From NCBI GenBank assembly GCA_001939145.1, contig LSRX01000844.1, forward strand, positions 72,301 to 136,300: a DNA stretch of 64,000 nucleotides. Direction: 5' to 3'. Position 1 is the stretch's first letter. Each line of letters starts with the position of its first letter. Shown one piece after another: positions 31,977 to 50,970 of this stretch. The stretch comes from Symbiodinium microadriaticum (taxonomy: Eukaryota > Sar > Dinophyceae > Suessiales > Symbiodiniaceae). The translations under genes were made by a program, and so were the position numbers. Under the pieces are notes generated by a model. The model had not been told where the DNA came from, did no database searches, and saw nothing but the letters and a program-made list of their open reading frames with translations.

Positions 31977-31998
31977 AAGAGCTTTGCCCTTGCTTTGG
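31977..31998 (+). CDS. Possible 22-nt exon
   Basis: CGAAG|AAG acceptor, KSFALAL, G|GTGAGC donor; phase 0 entry agrees with the exon ending at 31902. Confidence 0.3.
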
Positions 31999-32114
31999 GT
32001 GAGCTGCTGCTCTGGCACACCCTAACCCCCGAACTCTCAATGCCCAAAATCTAAATCCCTTCACCCTTAACCCTAGACCTAGACCCTGAGACCTTCAGAC
32101 ATCATGCCTTGCAG

Positions 32115-32162
32115 CTTCAACAACAAGTTCGCAAGCCTAAAGTCGCAAACCTGACTCCCTGA
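32115..32162 (+). CDS. Possible exon
   Basis: TTGCAG|CTT acceptor, LQQQVRKPKVANLTP then TGA. Confidence 0.3.
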   Translation, partial: LQQQVRKPKVANLTP

Positions 32163-32185
32163 ATCGTGGCAGTGAACTCTGCCAG

Positions 32186-32244
32186 GTTCGGACATGACCT
32201 GAAGCCTTTCCGCAAGCGGCCCCACGAGCACCGAGAAGCGCCAA
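32186..32244 (+). CDS. Probable exon, unknown protein
   Basis: TGCCAG|G acceptor, FGHDLKPFRKRPHEHREAP, A|GTAGCC donor. Basic, His/Arg-rich. Confidence 0.5.
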
Positions 32245-32387
32245 GTAGCCAATCGGGCCGCCACTCTTTGTTTCGCCTTCTTTGGGTTTAGGGTTTAGGG
32301 TTTAGGGTTTAGGTTCAGAGCTGAGTGTTCAGGGTGTACCCAAGCCCCCAGGCCCCATGGTCTCTCGTGGACTCTGTTCTTCGACAG

Positions 32388-32430
32388 CTTACGTGCACAC
32401 AAAATCGAGGATCACCTTGAACCCCTAATC
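32388..32430 (+). CDS. Possible exon
   Basis: GACAG|C acceptor, LRAHKIEDHLEP; the frame is also open upstream (FFDS). Confidence 0.35.
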
Positions 32431-32719
32431 CCTAAACCCTAAGCCCTAAACCCTAAACCCTAAACCCTAAGCCCTAAACCCTAAACCCCTAATTAAGCCC
32501 TACCCCACGACTCCGAAGCCCCTGGGCGCGCACGCGTGCCGCGCTGGCAGCCAAAGCCCGGAGCGGGTCAGAAGGGAGAGTTGCGGCCGGGTGGAGAGTT
32601 CTGAGTGTTATAGGATGTTATGGGGTTTAGGGTTTAGGGTTTAGGGTGTTATGCGGTCCATGAGAGTTCTGTGCAGATTCTGCAGCTGAAGAGTTTTTAA
32701 GAACCCTAAACGTAAACCC

Positions 32720-32729
32720 TTGGCTCAAG
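32720..32729 (+). other. Ten-base match to the dinoflagellate spliced leader 3' end
   Basis: TTGGCTCAAG is identical to the last ten bases of the known dinoflagellate spliced leader, preceded by a loosely similar CGTAAACCC. An ATG follows at once, and the ORF at 32803 begins 73 bases later. Could be a relict leader from a reinserted mRNA, or chance. Confidence 0.35.
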
Positions 32730-32802
32730 ATGTGGGCTCGAACAATCTGAGCACAGCTTTCACTTTGCACTCAATTTGATTTACACTTCCAGTGTCCAAC
32801 TC

Positions 32803-32907
32803 ATGGCGAGACCACCGGATGGCTCTTCCTCCCATCAATCGCGCAGCTGCGACGAGTATACATCCACGCAGAGTAGCTGGAAGGTGATGGGCATGCAGGG
32901 GGCATAG
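32803..32907 (+). CDS. Possible short ORF (retrocopy candidate)
   Basis: MARPPDGSSSHQSRSCDEYT then STQSSWKVMGMQGA and TAG; the same frame continues after the TAG for about 31 codons. The opposite strand is also open over 130 codons, so strand is not settled. Confidence 0.3.
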   Translation: MARPPDGSSSHQSRSCDEYTSTQSSWKVMGMQGA

Positions 32908-33741
32908 GTGGGCGACCAGAAATGTGAGGCGGAGGGTGATGATGCGAATGATCGATGCCTACATGTATGCCAACCACACCTAGCGAAAGTCGCTTTCGGA
33001 CTGTAGACAGCCGGAAAAAAGGTGTGAAAAAACCGTGAAAAGCTTGTCTAGTCCTTTTAGAGAAGCCTGATGGAACCATTTCGGATTTACGGAACTCTGT
33101 AGTGGTCGGGGGTCTATTGTCCCCCGGAAGCTTTAAACCCGGATGGGCCGAACGTCCTGCCTGGTCCCGTCTCCACGCTGCCACAGAGCGCACTCGACGG
33201 AAAGAGTTCTCGCGCTTGCTATGTTCAAAGTCTTGAGCGCAGGGCTTAGGGTGCGAGGTGACTGGTCATGGACATGTGCAAAGTGAAATCTCAGTTTGTG
33301 TCTCTGCGGAATATTCCACGCAATTGCGAATGGATTAACCTAAAGCTTGCTTCGGGTGTGCTCATGTTGGGTCTCTGGTCGTTATGTCGCTCTCGGGTCC
33401 GGTAGCCTGACCCCTCAACCTTAGGCCCCAAACCGCCGCCTTTAGTGCATTTCGAAGCCCTTGAGGTGTAGTATCAACTTCGATATTCCGAATCGTTCCT
33501 GGGGGATTCTACACAATTGGGATTACGTAGTAGGGTGCATCGCGGCTTTATGCTGAGTGTATCTTATAGGTTGAAGTGTGAGGATCGTCTCAGAACGGGT
33601 TTGTTACACATGCTACTGCTTAAGGTCTCTACCATAACTGCAGTATATTATAACTCGAGACTCTGTTCTACGCATCAAGGTAACCGAATCATGTTCTTTT
33701 CGACTATAAAACCCTAAACCCTAAACCCTGAAGACTTTCAG

Positions 33742-33778
33742 AAGCTCCAGCTTCGCAATTCCCTCGCTGATGCTCAAG
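33742..33778 (+). CDS. Probable short exon
   Basis: CTTTCAG|AAG acceptor, KLQLRNSLADAQ, G|GTCCCG donor. Confidence 0.45.
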
Positions 33779-33827
33779 GTCCCGAAACCGAAACCCCCCA
33801 AACCCCAGATTTCCAAGCCTTCATGTA

Positions 33828-33900
33828 GGGGCCTGAAAAGTTAGCTATTCTTTCCTGCCCGGCTCTTTACTAAAACCCTAGCATACTATACCCCGGCCTT
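33828..33900. mobile_element. Possible degenerate MITE-1 copy
   Basis: GGGGCCTGAAAAGTTAGC on the left, CTATACCCCGGCC toward the right; only the ends match. Confidence 0.35.
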
Positions 33901-33995
33901 TATTCCAATGATTCGAAAACTCTAAAGTACGCCCGAAATCCTCAACTCCAAATCCACAGCCCCATCACCCTAAAGCTCAAACCCTAAGCCCAAAG

Positions 33996-34136
33996 ACAGT
34001 TGTAAAGTCCGAGAGCGTTAGCATCACGCCAGCCATGCCGGCCCCTGTCGAAGAGCCCCGCTCCTTCGGCGGCATGGGAAGGGGGCGGGGCCTTAACAAG
34101 CAGAGCAAGATAAGGGAAGATGATGGATTACTATAA
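33996..34136 (+). CDS. Probable terminal exon, RG-rich tail
   Basis: CAAAG|ACA acceptor, 46 codons TVVKSESVSITPAMPAPVEE, PRSFGGMGRGRGLNKQSKIR, EDDGLL then TAA. The GMGRGRG piece recalls RNA-binding tails. May close the gene that starts at 31122. Confidence 0.55.
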   Translation, partial: TVVKSESVSITPAMPAPVEEPRSFGGMGRGRGLNKQSKIREDDGLL

Positions 34137-34321
34137 TCCAGATGCTTTTAGTAGCTTCCGTTTAGGACCACAAAAGAGTGGGGGAGGGTTGGGGGATTGA
34201 GGGTTAAGGGGCCGAGGGGTTCTGGATGGGGACCCTTGAAAGCGCTGAAGCCGAATTAGACGAGATCTCAATCTCTAAGTCTGCAAGGCCTCCGATTCCA
34301 AGGCCCGAAGCTTTAAGGGAG

Positions 34322-34424
34322 CCCGAACCCTGGACGAGACAGCGACACAAACAGCACTGGGGCCGCTTCAGGCGACAAAGAGCCGGGGGAGTCGGCAACG
34401 GAGCCCACACCGGAGCGCTTCTCG
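34322..34424 (+). CDS. Probable exon, Ser/Thr/Glu-rich
   Basis: GGGAG|C acceptor, PNPGRDSDTNSTGAASGDKE then PGESATEPTPERFS, TCG|GTACTT donor. A MITE-1 end begins nine bases beyond; unspliced, its TAG would stop the frame. Confidence 0.5.
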
Positions 34425-34432
34425 GTACTTTA

Positions 34433-34459
34433 GGGGCCGTAATAATTTGAATAGGGTTT
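34433..34459. mobile_element. MITE-1 solo end
   Basis: GGGGCCGTAATAATTTGAAT then AGGGTTT, one arm only, at the very start of a presumed intron. Confidence 0.6.
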
Positions 34460-34482
34460 CTAAACCCTGCATCGCACGGAAG

Positions 34483-34540
34483 CCTCGATTCGGATCTAGA
34501 CGCCTTGCAGACTCCTCTCCCGAGCATCCTAGCCCCGCCG
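34483..34540 (+). CDS. Possible exon
   Basis: GGAAG|C acceptor, LDSDLDALQTPLPSILAPP, CCG|GTTTGA donor. Confidence 0.4.
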
Positions 34541-34747
34541 GTTTGATCTGGAGATTCTTCCGAGGTCTTATAGACTTTGAATAGAAGAAGGGCCTTCCAG
34601 AGCCAAGGAGTCGCTGTAAGAGTCGGCTCATAGTAGTTTCGAAGACTTATACTATAATAAGGAAGCCATATTATCATATTATTTGCTATAGACTATAGTA
34701 GACTATGGATCCCTACCATGGTAATAGTAGTCTCGAAGACTCTTGAG

Positions 34748-34874
34748 TGCCGCGCCGCCGCACCGGGGGCCGTTCCGGTTCGAAGCAGTGGCCACGGAAG
34801 CTTTGGAACACCTGCAGCGAGTGAAACTCAAGGACGCGGGGCGGTGGCGTTCTGAACGGCTTCAACTCTCTTAG
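34748..34874 (+). CDS. Probable terminal exon, unknown protein
   Basis: TTGAG|T acceptor, AAPPHRGPFRFEAVATEALE, HLQRVKLKDAGRWRSERLQL S then TAG. Helical, charged, G/C-ending codons. Confidence 0.55.
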
Positions 34875-35556
34875 CCAAGAACCGTCGTCAAACAGAATGG
34901 TTTTTTGGTGCTTAGTGGCATGGTTCCCCCTGTGTTGTGACAGAAACCCAGTACAAGCACAACAGGAATGACTCCCGTTCTTCCTCACTGTCAGCTGCGG
35001 CAAGACCCATAACACGCTCCCATAAGCCATCATCTATGCTGTCTTGCAAAGGCTCTAAAGACTCACGTTTCATTGGTTTTGCGCCCAAAGATAGGGTTTA
35101 GGGCTTGGGGGACCGTGCTATGCATTGCATGGGCCTTTGGGCGGTTTCGAGCCATAGGGCAAGCATTTAACAACCTACCTGGACCTTGTGGAAACCCGCT
35201 GTTCGGGGCTTCTAGCTTCCGCAGGTTCTGTTCCGACCTGACTAGGAGAATCCTGGACAATTCTTTCCAGTCGGATTCTCGGAGGATAGGGGTATGGTCT
35301 CAGTCTGGAGCCCGAGGATGAGAACTGTAGGACCAAGCCTTTCCGAAAGTGAGGCTACAATCTCCCCCAGTCTCCCGAACCCTTGCAGCCCTAGCCATCC
35401 GGTGAACCCGAACCGAACCCGCCCCAACCAAGAGTGCTCAATCCTTCAACACTTCAACAGCCGTCGATATAGACCTCAAGCCCGAAACCCTTACCCCCTC
35501 CCAAAACCCTAAACCCTAAACCCTAAACCCGAAGAGTCTCGCGCAGGAGCTCCGCC

Positions 35557-44510
<8,954 letters not shown>

Positions 44511-44609
44511 GCAGCGCGTCCGATTTTTGCGAGAGAAACCGCGGAGCTGCGAAGGGTGGCCGGAGAAAAGGCTCCCTGTCAACCTCTGCCCTAAACCCTG
44601 CTCCCCTAA

Positions 44610-44735
44610 AGCTTTAAGTTTTTTTAGGGTTTTCGAGTTTTAGGGTTTTAGGGTTTTTAGGGTTTTCGAGTTTTAGGGTTTTAGGGTTTAGGGTTTTCGA
44701 GTTTTAGGGTTTTAGGGTGTAGGGTTTGGGCATGT
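44610..44735. repeat. TTTTAGGGTTTTCGAG array, 3' of RPS8
   Basis: Higher-order unit joining TTTTCGAG to TTTTAGGG units; starts about 100 bp after the RPS8 stop. Confidence 0.9.
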
Positions 44736-44749
44736 GGTTCAGGGTTCGC

Positions 44750-45850
44750 GCCCAGGGTCTAGGATTTTGGAGTTGCCGGGTGTTCCTTGGGGGATTAGTC
44801 TCTGTGTTTTGTTTGTAGTGTATAAACCTAAGGGTCTTTCAAACATAGGATTTTCATCTGATGTTTATTTGGGGTCTACGTCTACGGGGCTTGTAGCTTT
44901 GGGACTGTAGGACTTGAGGGTTTAGGATGAGGGCTTTGGCCAATAATTAGTGGTTTAGTCTTGAGGTGGGGGCCGAGTGGCCTAGGGTCCAACGTCTATA
45001 GTTTTGGAGGTAGGTTGCTTCGGGGCAGCGGGCGTTCCGAAGGGAGCAACCCTTACGAGAGGGACTGTTGGTAGGGTCCACCCTACACCCTAAAGCCCAA
45101 GCCCTAAAGCCTAAGGCCTAAACAACAAGTTAAGAAACAACCTACCCCACTGAAGCCCATACCCCAAAACCCCAAAACCCCAAAACCCTAAAAGAAGCCG
45201 AAGCACCGAAATCCGCCCCAAAAAATCCAAAATCCCAAGACCTTCCACCCGCTTCAACTCCCAAGACCCCGGGACTCCCTCAGGCCTCAGAAGGAGCAGG
45301 CCTTTGGATAAGATATAGAGGTCAGGGTAAGTAGGACAGTTAACGGGGTTTTAGGGTTTAGGGTTTAGGGGTTTAGGGATTTAGAGGTTAAGGGATTTAA
45401 TGTTTAGGGTTTAGGGATAGTATCGCCTGGCAGCTCTATGTAATCATTGTGAAATGTTCGAATATAGTCCGGAGTCCGGTTCTACTCATTCACAAGACCG
45501 CTGTGTTTGGGACATCCCATGCCTGTGACATAGGCTGGGCAATGTCTTTGACGAACTCGTGAACCCATATCCCTGAACCCTGAACCGAAACCCTAAACCC
45601 CAAACTCATCGCCTTCAACCCTAACGATGAAACCCCAGACCCAACAAACCTAGACCCAAGACAGTTTCCAGGAGGTGCCAGCTTCTCCGAAGGTACGTGC
45701 TAGTGGGCTCCGGAGATTGCTTGAAGGTTTGAGGGTTAGGGTTTAGGGTTTAGGGTTGTGCGCTTGGGGCCATTAGGGTTGCAGGCTTGGGGGGTAAGGG
45801 TGTTAGGACGTGCGGGAGCGAGTTAGGAATTCTGGGTTACGGGTTTGGGG
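44750..45850. other. Intergenic or intronic; no gene recognised
   Basis: Holds telomere-like pieces at 45070-45190, 45340-45420 and 45730-45760, and a possible small exon at 45675-45695 (EVPASPK before GTACGTGC). An imperfect stem GGTTGCTTCGG ... CCGAAGGGAGCAACC lies at about 45012-45050. Confidence 0.4.
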
Positions 45851-45855
45851 TTCAG

Positions 45856-45942
45856 GGTCTATGTTTCACAAAGCAAGTTGTCCCATTTGCCGGTGTCCTT
45901 GATAAGGAGGGTCCTTCCGTCCACAAGGGGTTTATCTCATGA
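45856..45942 (+). CDS. Probable exon, unknown protein
   Basis: GTTCAG|GGT acceptor, GLCFTKQVVPFAGVLDKEGP then SVHKGFIS, TGA at 45940; may splice earlier at AAG G|GG. Clearly coding-like. Confidence 0.5.
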   Translation, partial: GLCFTKQVVPFAGVLDKEGPSVHKGFIS

Positions 45943-45944
45943 TC

Positions 45945-46500
45945 GTGATGGTGTTGACCGCGCAGATATGTTTGGTGCTGGTCCTGAGGGAGATGCTGCC
46001 GATGATGCCGTGCATGATGATGAAGATGATGATGACGATCGCTATGACGATGTTGGTCTTGATGGTGCTGCTGATGACGACGACGATGCTGAAGATGGAG
46101 ACTTTGAAGATGATGATGTTGATGGTGGTGATGATGATGATGATGGTGAGGCTGATGGATGCTGACAAGATTGACGGAGACGCTGAGGAAGAAAAATATC
46201 ATGGTGATTGCAATGATTGTGATGATGATGCTGTTGTTGTTGTTGTTGATGATGTTGGTCGTGATGCTGATTGTGATGATGATTGTGATGATGATGATGA
46301 TGGGGAAAAAGATGATGATGAGGATAATACGAAAGACGGCCATGCCAATCAGTTTGTTTGATGATGTCGATGACGATGATGATGATGGTGATGAGGATGA
46401 GGAAGAGTATGATGACTGTGATCATAGTATTGGTGATGCCGCCGCTGCCGCTGAAAAACTGCTGCTGTTGCTTTTTTCTGATGATGGTGCTGATGATGAT
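45945..46500. repeat. GATGAT trinucleotide region
   Basis: About 550 bp of imperfect GAT units; five overlapping long ORFs on both strands come from it. An acidic coding stretch cannot be excluded. Confidence 0.9.
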
Positions 46501-46538
46501 GGCCACGAGACAGCCATGACGATGGTGACAACCATGAT

Positions 46539-46778
46539 ATGGTCGCAAGTACTGCATCTCATGAGGCTTGCACACCGAATCCCCCAAACACGAAGTCGTT
46601 TGCCGTCGCAGTCGCCCATCGGCTCACCACCAGAATGGTGGCGGCCCAAGCATACAGCTTTCGGAGCTTATGGTGTTCGGACAGGTTAACCGGTTTAGCC
46701 TGGGAGTTCCATCCTGAGCAGAGGGTCGGCCTAAGGCCAGAAGTGTGCACGGTACACCCTGTCCATCTATCCAGGTAG
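46539..46778 (+). CDS. Probable exon or ORF, unknown protein
   Basis: 79 codons past the GAT array: EACTPNPPNTKSFAVAVAHR, LTTRMVAAQAYSFRSLWCSD, RLTGLAWEFHPEQRVGLRPE, VCTVHPVHLSR then TAG. Unique sequence, non-repetitive composition. The minus strand is also open over 87 codons. Confidence 0.4.
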   Translation: MVASTASHEACTPNPPNTKSFAVAVAHRLTTRMVAAQAYSFRSLWCSDRLTGLAWEFHPEQRVGLRPEVCTVHPVHLSR

Positions 46779-47019
46779 CTGGTTTCTTCCTTTGAATGAG
46801 ACTTCTGACTGAAGATCTTCATGCATTAGGATTTGATATCTGTTTAGCATTCGAGGCTTTTTTCCGACCCTGCAGCTGCCGCTGTTCCTCATCATTGTTG
46901 CTGCTGTTCGCTGTCCTTTGCGGCGGCTGGCATGAGATTAGCTTCTACAGCACTTGACCCCCTCTGTCAGCCCGCGTAGCACCATTGAACGCCGAGAACG
47001 ACCGAGACAGAAGGGCGAA

Positions 47020-47105
47020 ACGGAGCGAGAGAGCGAGAGAGAAAGCGAGAGAGAGAGAGAGAGAGAGACAGAAGGAGAGCGAGAGACACGGAGAGAAGGA
47101 GAGAG
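47020..47105. repeat. GA/GAGC microsatellite
   Basis: (GA)n with GAGC and GAAA interruptions. Confidence 0.9.
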
Positions 47106-47174
47106 CTGCAAAGAGACACAATAGACAACAGCAGTCTTGGAACTCTGAATAAGCTCTGAAGCTAACGCCTGAAG

Positions 47175-47223
47175 CCCTGTGGCCACCGCTCCGCGAGAAT
47201 GACTTCCCCCCTTCGCCGCGGCA
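47175..47223 (+). CDS. Probable exon, unknown protein
   Basis: TGAAG|CC acceptor, LWPPLRENDFPPSPRQ, CA|GTTCTA donor. Confidence 0.45.
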
Positions 47224-47458
47224 GTTCTATCTAAATTTAGGGTTCCTTTCAGGGTTCTTTTTGAAAGCCTCTTTTTGGGTTCATCCGGGACCCTAATTTT
47301 GCAGCTTCATGAGTCATGAGTCGAAGACTTAGAGCTACATTAACCCTTCCTCTATTCCCTCTATACCGTACTGAAATCCAAAACCCCAAACCCTAAACCC
47401 TAAACCCTCAACGGCAAAGCCTCATGATCCTGCAAGCAGAGGGAAGCTCTCGTTTCAG

Positions 47459-47484
47459 GCCCACGAAGCCGTCGAGTTCCGCAG
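47459..47484 (+). CDS. Possible 26-nt exon
   Basis: TTTCAG|GCC acceptor, AHEAVEFR, AG|GC donor. Confidence 0.35.
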
Positions 47485-47517
47485 GCTTTGATGTGAACTT
47501 AAGAGTAAAAAGAGTGT

Positions 47518-47546
47518 TTTTTTTTTTTTTTGGGGGGGGGGGGGGG
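47518..47546. repeat. T then G homopolymer
   Basis: About 15 T followed by about 14 G, likely to cause read errors. Confidence 0.9.
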
Positions 47547-48249
47547 CGTTGGCAATCTAGGCTTTAGGGTTTTGTAGTATCAGTGTCAATTAATTATAGT
47601 AGCAATGGTAATATAGAAGTTGTTAACAACGTAATATTACTGATGGTCATACAACGTATTCATAAACACAGTAGTTTTTGTTTTAATTTTGCATTGCCTT
47701 GTTCGTGGTTGATAAGAGTTTAGGGTGTACTTAGCAATTAGGGTTCACGGGATGATGATGTTTGATGATTTTGAGGCTGACGTGTTGATGCTGTTGTAAA
47801 CTGATGGTGACGGTCGTTAACTTTGGCTACCCCCCCCGCTCACACAACACCGGTAGTAGAGTAGGAACGTGGAAGGACCTGAACGTACTCACCATGATCC
47901 TGTGGTCAGGAATAGGCGGGGGCCTTTCGTAATGCTGAGCCATGAATGTGCTGTCCTATTGTTGCTATGGGTTCCGCGTGATGTTCTCTTTTGGAGGCTG
48001 CATTGCCACGACATGCGGTTCTTTGGGTTTAAGGTTTCGGTCTTCAGGGTGTCAGGGCTTTTGGGGGTTTCAAACGCTAAGGCAGTGCATCCAACTTCAT
48101 GCTTTCCGGGTTACTGGAGCAAGTAGCATCATCAGAATCATCAGTGCTTTCCTGTGGTCTTCATTGTGTAATCCCTAAACGCTAACCCCTAAACCCTAAA
48201 CCCCAATCCCCAAGCCCAAAGACCCCAAACCCCAAAATCTGCCTGCAAG

Positions 48250-48315
48250 CACGGCTGGATGCAGGCTCCTTCACGCGAGCGCAGCGTCTGTCGAGCGGAT
48301 CCCTCAGAAGCGAAT
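48250..48315 (+). CDS. Possible exon
   Basis: GCAAG|CAC acceptor, HGWMQAPSRERSVCRADPSE AN, AAT|GTTTAGGG donor at the first telomeric unit. All three frames are open, so frame is uncertain. Confidence 0.35.
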
Positions 48316-48430
48316 GTTTAGGGTCTAGGGTTTGGGGTCTAGGGTTTACGGTTTAGGGTCCAGGGTTTGGGGTTTACGGTTTAGGGTTTAGGGTTTGGGG
48401 TTTGGGGTTTACGGTTTAGGGTTTCGGGTT
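48310..48430. repeat. TTTAGGG/TCTAGGG/TTTACGG array
   Basis: G-strand array with a GGGGTTTACGGTTTAGGG higher-order unit repeated three times. Confidence 0.9.
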
Positions 48431-48535
48431 TGCCTGTCTCTGCGCGCCGCATGTTAAGGGCTTTGGGCTTGAAGGGCGTAGATAGCCGAACTTCCTTCAA
48501 GACTGGGGGTTCTGTACAGTTTCAAAGTGGTGAGA

Positions 48536-48555
48536 ACCACGGCTTCCGCCGTGGT
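48536..48555 (+). other. Perfect 8-bp stem hairpin, TTCC loop
   Basis: ACCACGGC TTCC GCCGTGGT, exact inverted repeat in otherwise unique sequence. Function unknown; could be chance. Confidence 0.6.
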
Positions 48556-48639
48556 ACCTGATACCTCAGGTCTAAATGCTAGGATGTGCGGCAGTGATGG
48601 GTTTTTGTACCAAACCCCGGAAACCCGGGACCCTTAGCC

Positions 48640-48910
48640 TCCATCCCCTAAACCCTAAACCCTAAACCCTAAACCGTAAACCCTAAACCCTAAACCTTCA
48701 GCCTTCTCTCGCTCCACGTCACGCCCGAAGCTGACCCTGAACCCCAAAGGGCCCCCCCCCCTCGGCAAAGCCCCAAAAATCCGAAGCCACCCATCCCTAA
48801 GCCCGACAAAAAACCGTAAACCCTAAGCCCGAAACCCTAAACCCCAACCCTAAACCCTAAACCCTCAGCGCTCAACCCTAAACCCTAAACCCTAAGCCCA
48901 AGGCCCCCAG
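48640..48910. repeat. CCCTAAA block
   Basis: C-strand units interrupted by a possible exon at 48702-48749. Confidence 0.85.
48702..48749 (+). CDS. Possible exon
   Basis: TTCAG|CC acceptor, FSRSTSRPKLTLNPK, GG|GC donor. The 3' part may be telomere-derived. Confidence 0.3.
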
Positions 48911-48943
48911 TTCGGGGGCTTCCTTCTTGACCGTGTCCGGACG
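48911..48943 (+). CDS. Probable short exon
   Basis: CCCCAG|TTC acceptor, FGGFLLDRVRT, ACG|GTGGCG donor. Confidence 0.45.
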
Positions 48944-49315
48944 GTGGCGCATCCCAAGCCCGAAACCTACACCCTCAAAAGCAGTCTTCAATCTCTAAAC
49001 CGCACCTCCGAATCCGAAAACCATAAGCCCCAGACTCCAACCCAACTAAACCTACAACCCCAATCCCTAAACCTGACTACCCGACTCCCAGAACACACCG
49101 CAAACCCTAGCTAGAACCAGTTCAGAATTCTTACAAGCCCCTCCGAGGCCCTGCAAGTTGTGGACCCCAAATCTGCTGCTAAACCCTAACCCCTAACCCC
49201 TAAACCCTAAACCCAAGCAGACCCCAAAACCCTACTTCTCAGTCTCGATCTCGAAAGTGATCTCGAACCCCTAAACCCTAAACCCCTAAACCCACCCAGG
49301 CCCGTCCACACACAG

Positions 49316-49355
49316 TGGGCCGAATGCCGCCGGGACGCCCGGGCTCAGTCGCATA
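49316..49355 (+). CDS. Probable short exon
   Basis: CACACAG|TGG acceptor, WAECRRDARAQSH, A|GTTGTC donor. Confidence 0.45.
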
Positions 49356-49584
49356 GTTGTCGTAGGGTTTAGCGTGTTTCGGAGTTCAGCGCATTGGGCG
49401 TTTTTGCGGCTTTGGTGGGATTTTGGGGTTGAGGGTTGTGAGCTAGGATGATGATCGGTTGGGAGTTTGACGTCGGCAAGGTTTAGGAGCCCTTGTGCAA
49501 GCATGACTCATGGATACATGTCGTATAGTATGTATACGTACATATGCTCTTGATCACTCTTGATCCCTCTGAGACTACCCATTG

Positions 49585-49650
49585 TGATGATGATGATGTT
49601 GTTGTTGTTGATGATGATGATGATGATGACAACGACGACGACTATTATCT
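49585..49650. repeat. GAT/GTT trinucleotide tract
   Basis: Imperfect GATGATGTTGTT run. Confidence 0.9.
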
Positions 49651-49675
49651 TCATTACGTTTCGACCCTTGCTCAG

Positions 49676-49741
49676 CGCATCTGGGTACTATTCACCATCG
49701 TGCTGCACAAACAGGGCCACAACGCAGTTGACAAGCCCTGA
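49676..49741 (+). CDS. Probable terminal exon, unknown protein
   Basis: GCTCAG|CGC acceptor, RIWVLFTIVLHKQGHNAVDK P then TGA. Hydrophobic then polar. May close the group from 45856. Confidence 0.5.
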   Translation, partial: RIWVLFTIVLHKQGHNAVDKP

Positions 49742-50089
49742 ACACTAAAGCCCTAAAGCCCTAAAGCCCAAGCTCAACACGCGCCTGAAATCCTATAGCC
49801 CTTGGCCCTAGCTCGCTTAACCCTCAACCTCCACTTCGTCACCTAAAGACCTTTGTGCCCTAGAGCCCTGAAGCCGTAGCTTTCTCAGCCCTTAAAATCC
49901 CAGAGCCCACATCTTCTGGGGGATCTGCTTATTGGATCAGGGGTTTTGCGGCTTTAGGTTGCAGGGTTTAGGGTTTGAGGGTTTAGGGTTCAAGGCTCAG
50001 GCTTTTAATTTCTTTTATGGTAAAGCATGCTTGAGGTTTGGGGCGTTGTGGAGTTACCCAACCCTAACGCTGAACATCCCTACACTCTA

Positions 50090-50215
50090 ACTTCTGAACC
50101 CTAAACCCTGAACCCTAAACCCTGAACCCTACACCCCAAACCTTCAACGATAAACATCCCTACACCCTCAACCCTACACCCTCAACCCCAAACCCCTCAA
50201 CCCTAAGCGCCTTAA
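50090..50215. repeat. CCCTAAACCCTGAA / CCCTACACCCTCAA block
   Basis: C-strand 14-bp higher-order units. Confidence 0.85.
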
Positions 50216-50329
50216 TGCGGATAATTGCAGTGGAAAAACGCTCCCCCCCCAAAAAAAAAGAAAAAACAAGAAAAAAGAACAACCCTCAACCCAAGAGCCC
50301 TGGTCTCCCCACCTTCCCCGGGCTCCCAG

Positions 50330-50376
50330 TCGTTCCATTCGGCGCCGAGCAGCTTCCTCTCTGCGGGAGCTTCCAG
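50330..50376 (+). CDS. Probable exon, unknown protein
   Basis: TCCCAG|TC acceptor, VPFGAEQLPLCGSFQ, CAG|GC donor. Frame chosen for its G/C-ending codons. Confidence 0.45.
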
Positions 50377-50514
50377 GCGTCCCTTGTATATAGATATCGG
50401 TTTAGGGCTTAGGGTTTATAAGGGGGGGCTAGGGTTTAGGGTTTAGGGCTTAATGAGGGTTTAGGGTCTCGGGTCTAGGGTTTAGAACTTCTTAATGTTG
50501 TTCGTCTTCATTTT

Positions 50515-50615
50515 CTTCTTCTCCTATTCTTCTTATTATTATTATTGTTGTTGTTTTATTCTTACGCAGGGGCAGCAGCAGGGGGAGGAGGAGTACGAGG
50601 AGGAGGAGGAGGAGA

Positions 50616-50670
<55 letters not shown>

Positions 50671-50690
50671 ACGCAGCAGTAGAAGTAGGA
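50515..50690. repeat. TTC/TTA, GGA and GTA trinucleotide runs
   Basis: Adjacent runs ending in about 15 GTA units (50624-50670). Confidence 0.95.
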
Positions 50691-50778
50691 GGAGCAGGAG
50701 AACTTAGTGAACTTAGTGGTTGCATTATCAGTTATCAGTATTGTGGTTGTTTTGTTCGGTTCTTGTCTTGCGATGCAG

Positions 50779-50820
50779 GGTGGGTTTATGAAGAGTTGGT
50801 GGACTCTGATGCTTTGCTGG
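50779..50820 (+). CDS. Probable exon, unknown protein
   Basis: ATGCAG|GG acceptor, WVYEELVDSDALL, G|GTGTTA donor at phase 1; matches the entry phase of the next exon. Confidence 0.5.
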
Positions 50821-50970
50821 GTGTTAGGGCTCAGGGCTTGCAGGACTGTCGGGGCGTTTGGTGAGTTTGGTGGTGCGGGGTTTCTGTTGTTTTTGGGATT
50901 GAGAACCCTTAAATCCTTAGAGGCACCCTTTCCGAAGTATCAAGAGTCCCCAAACCCTACACCCGTATAG

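Noticed and set aside
32801-33193. 130-codon minus-strand ORF
   Set aside because: Not fully excluded, but no splice context or recognisable motif was seen, and the + strand has a start codon and a possible leader relict here.
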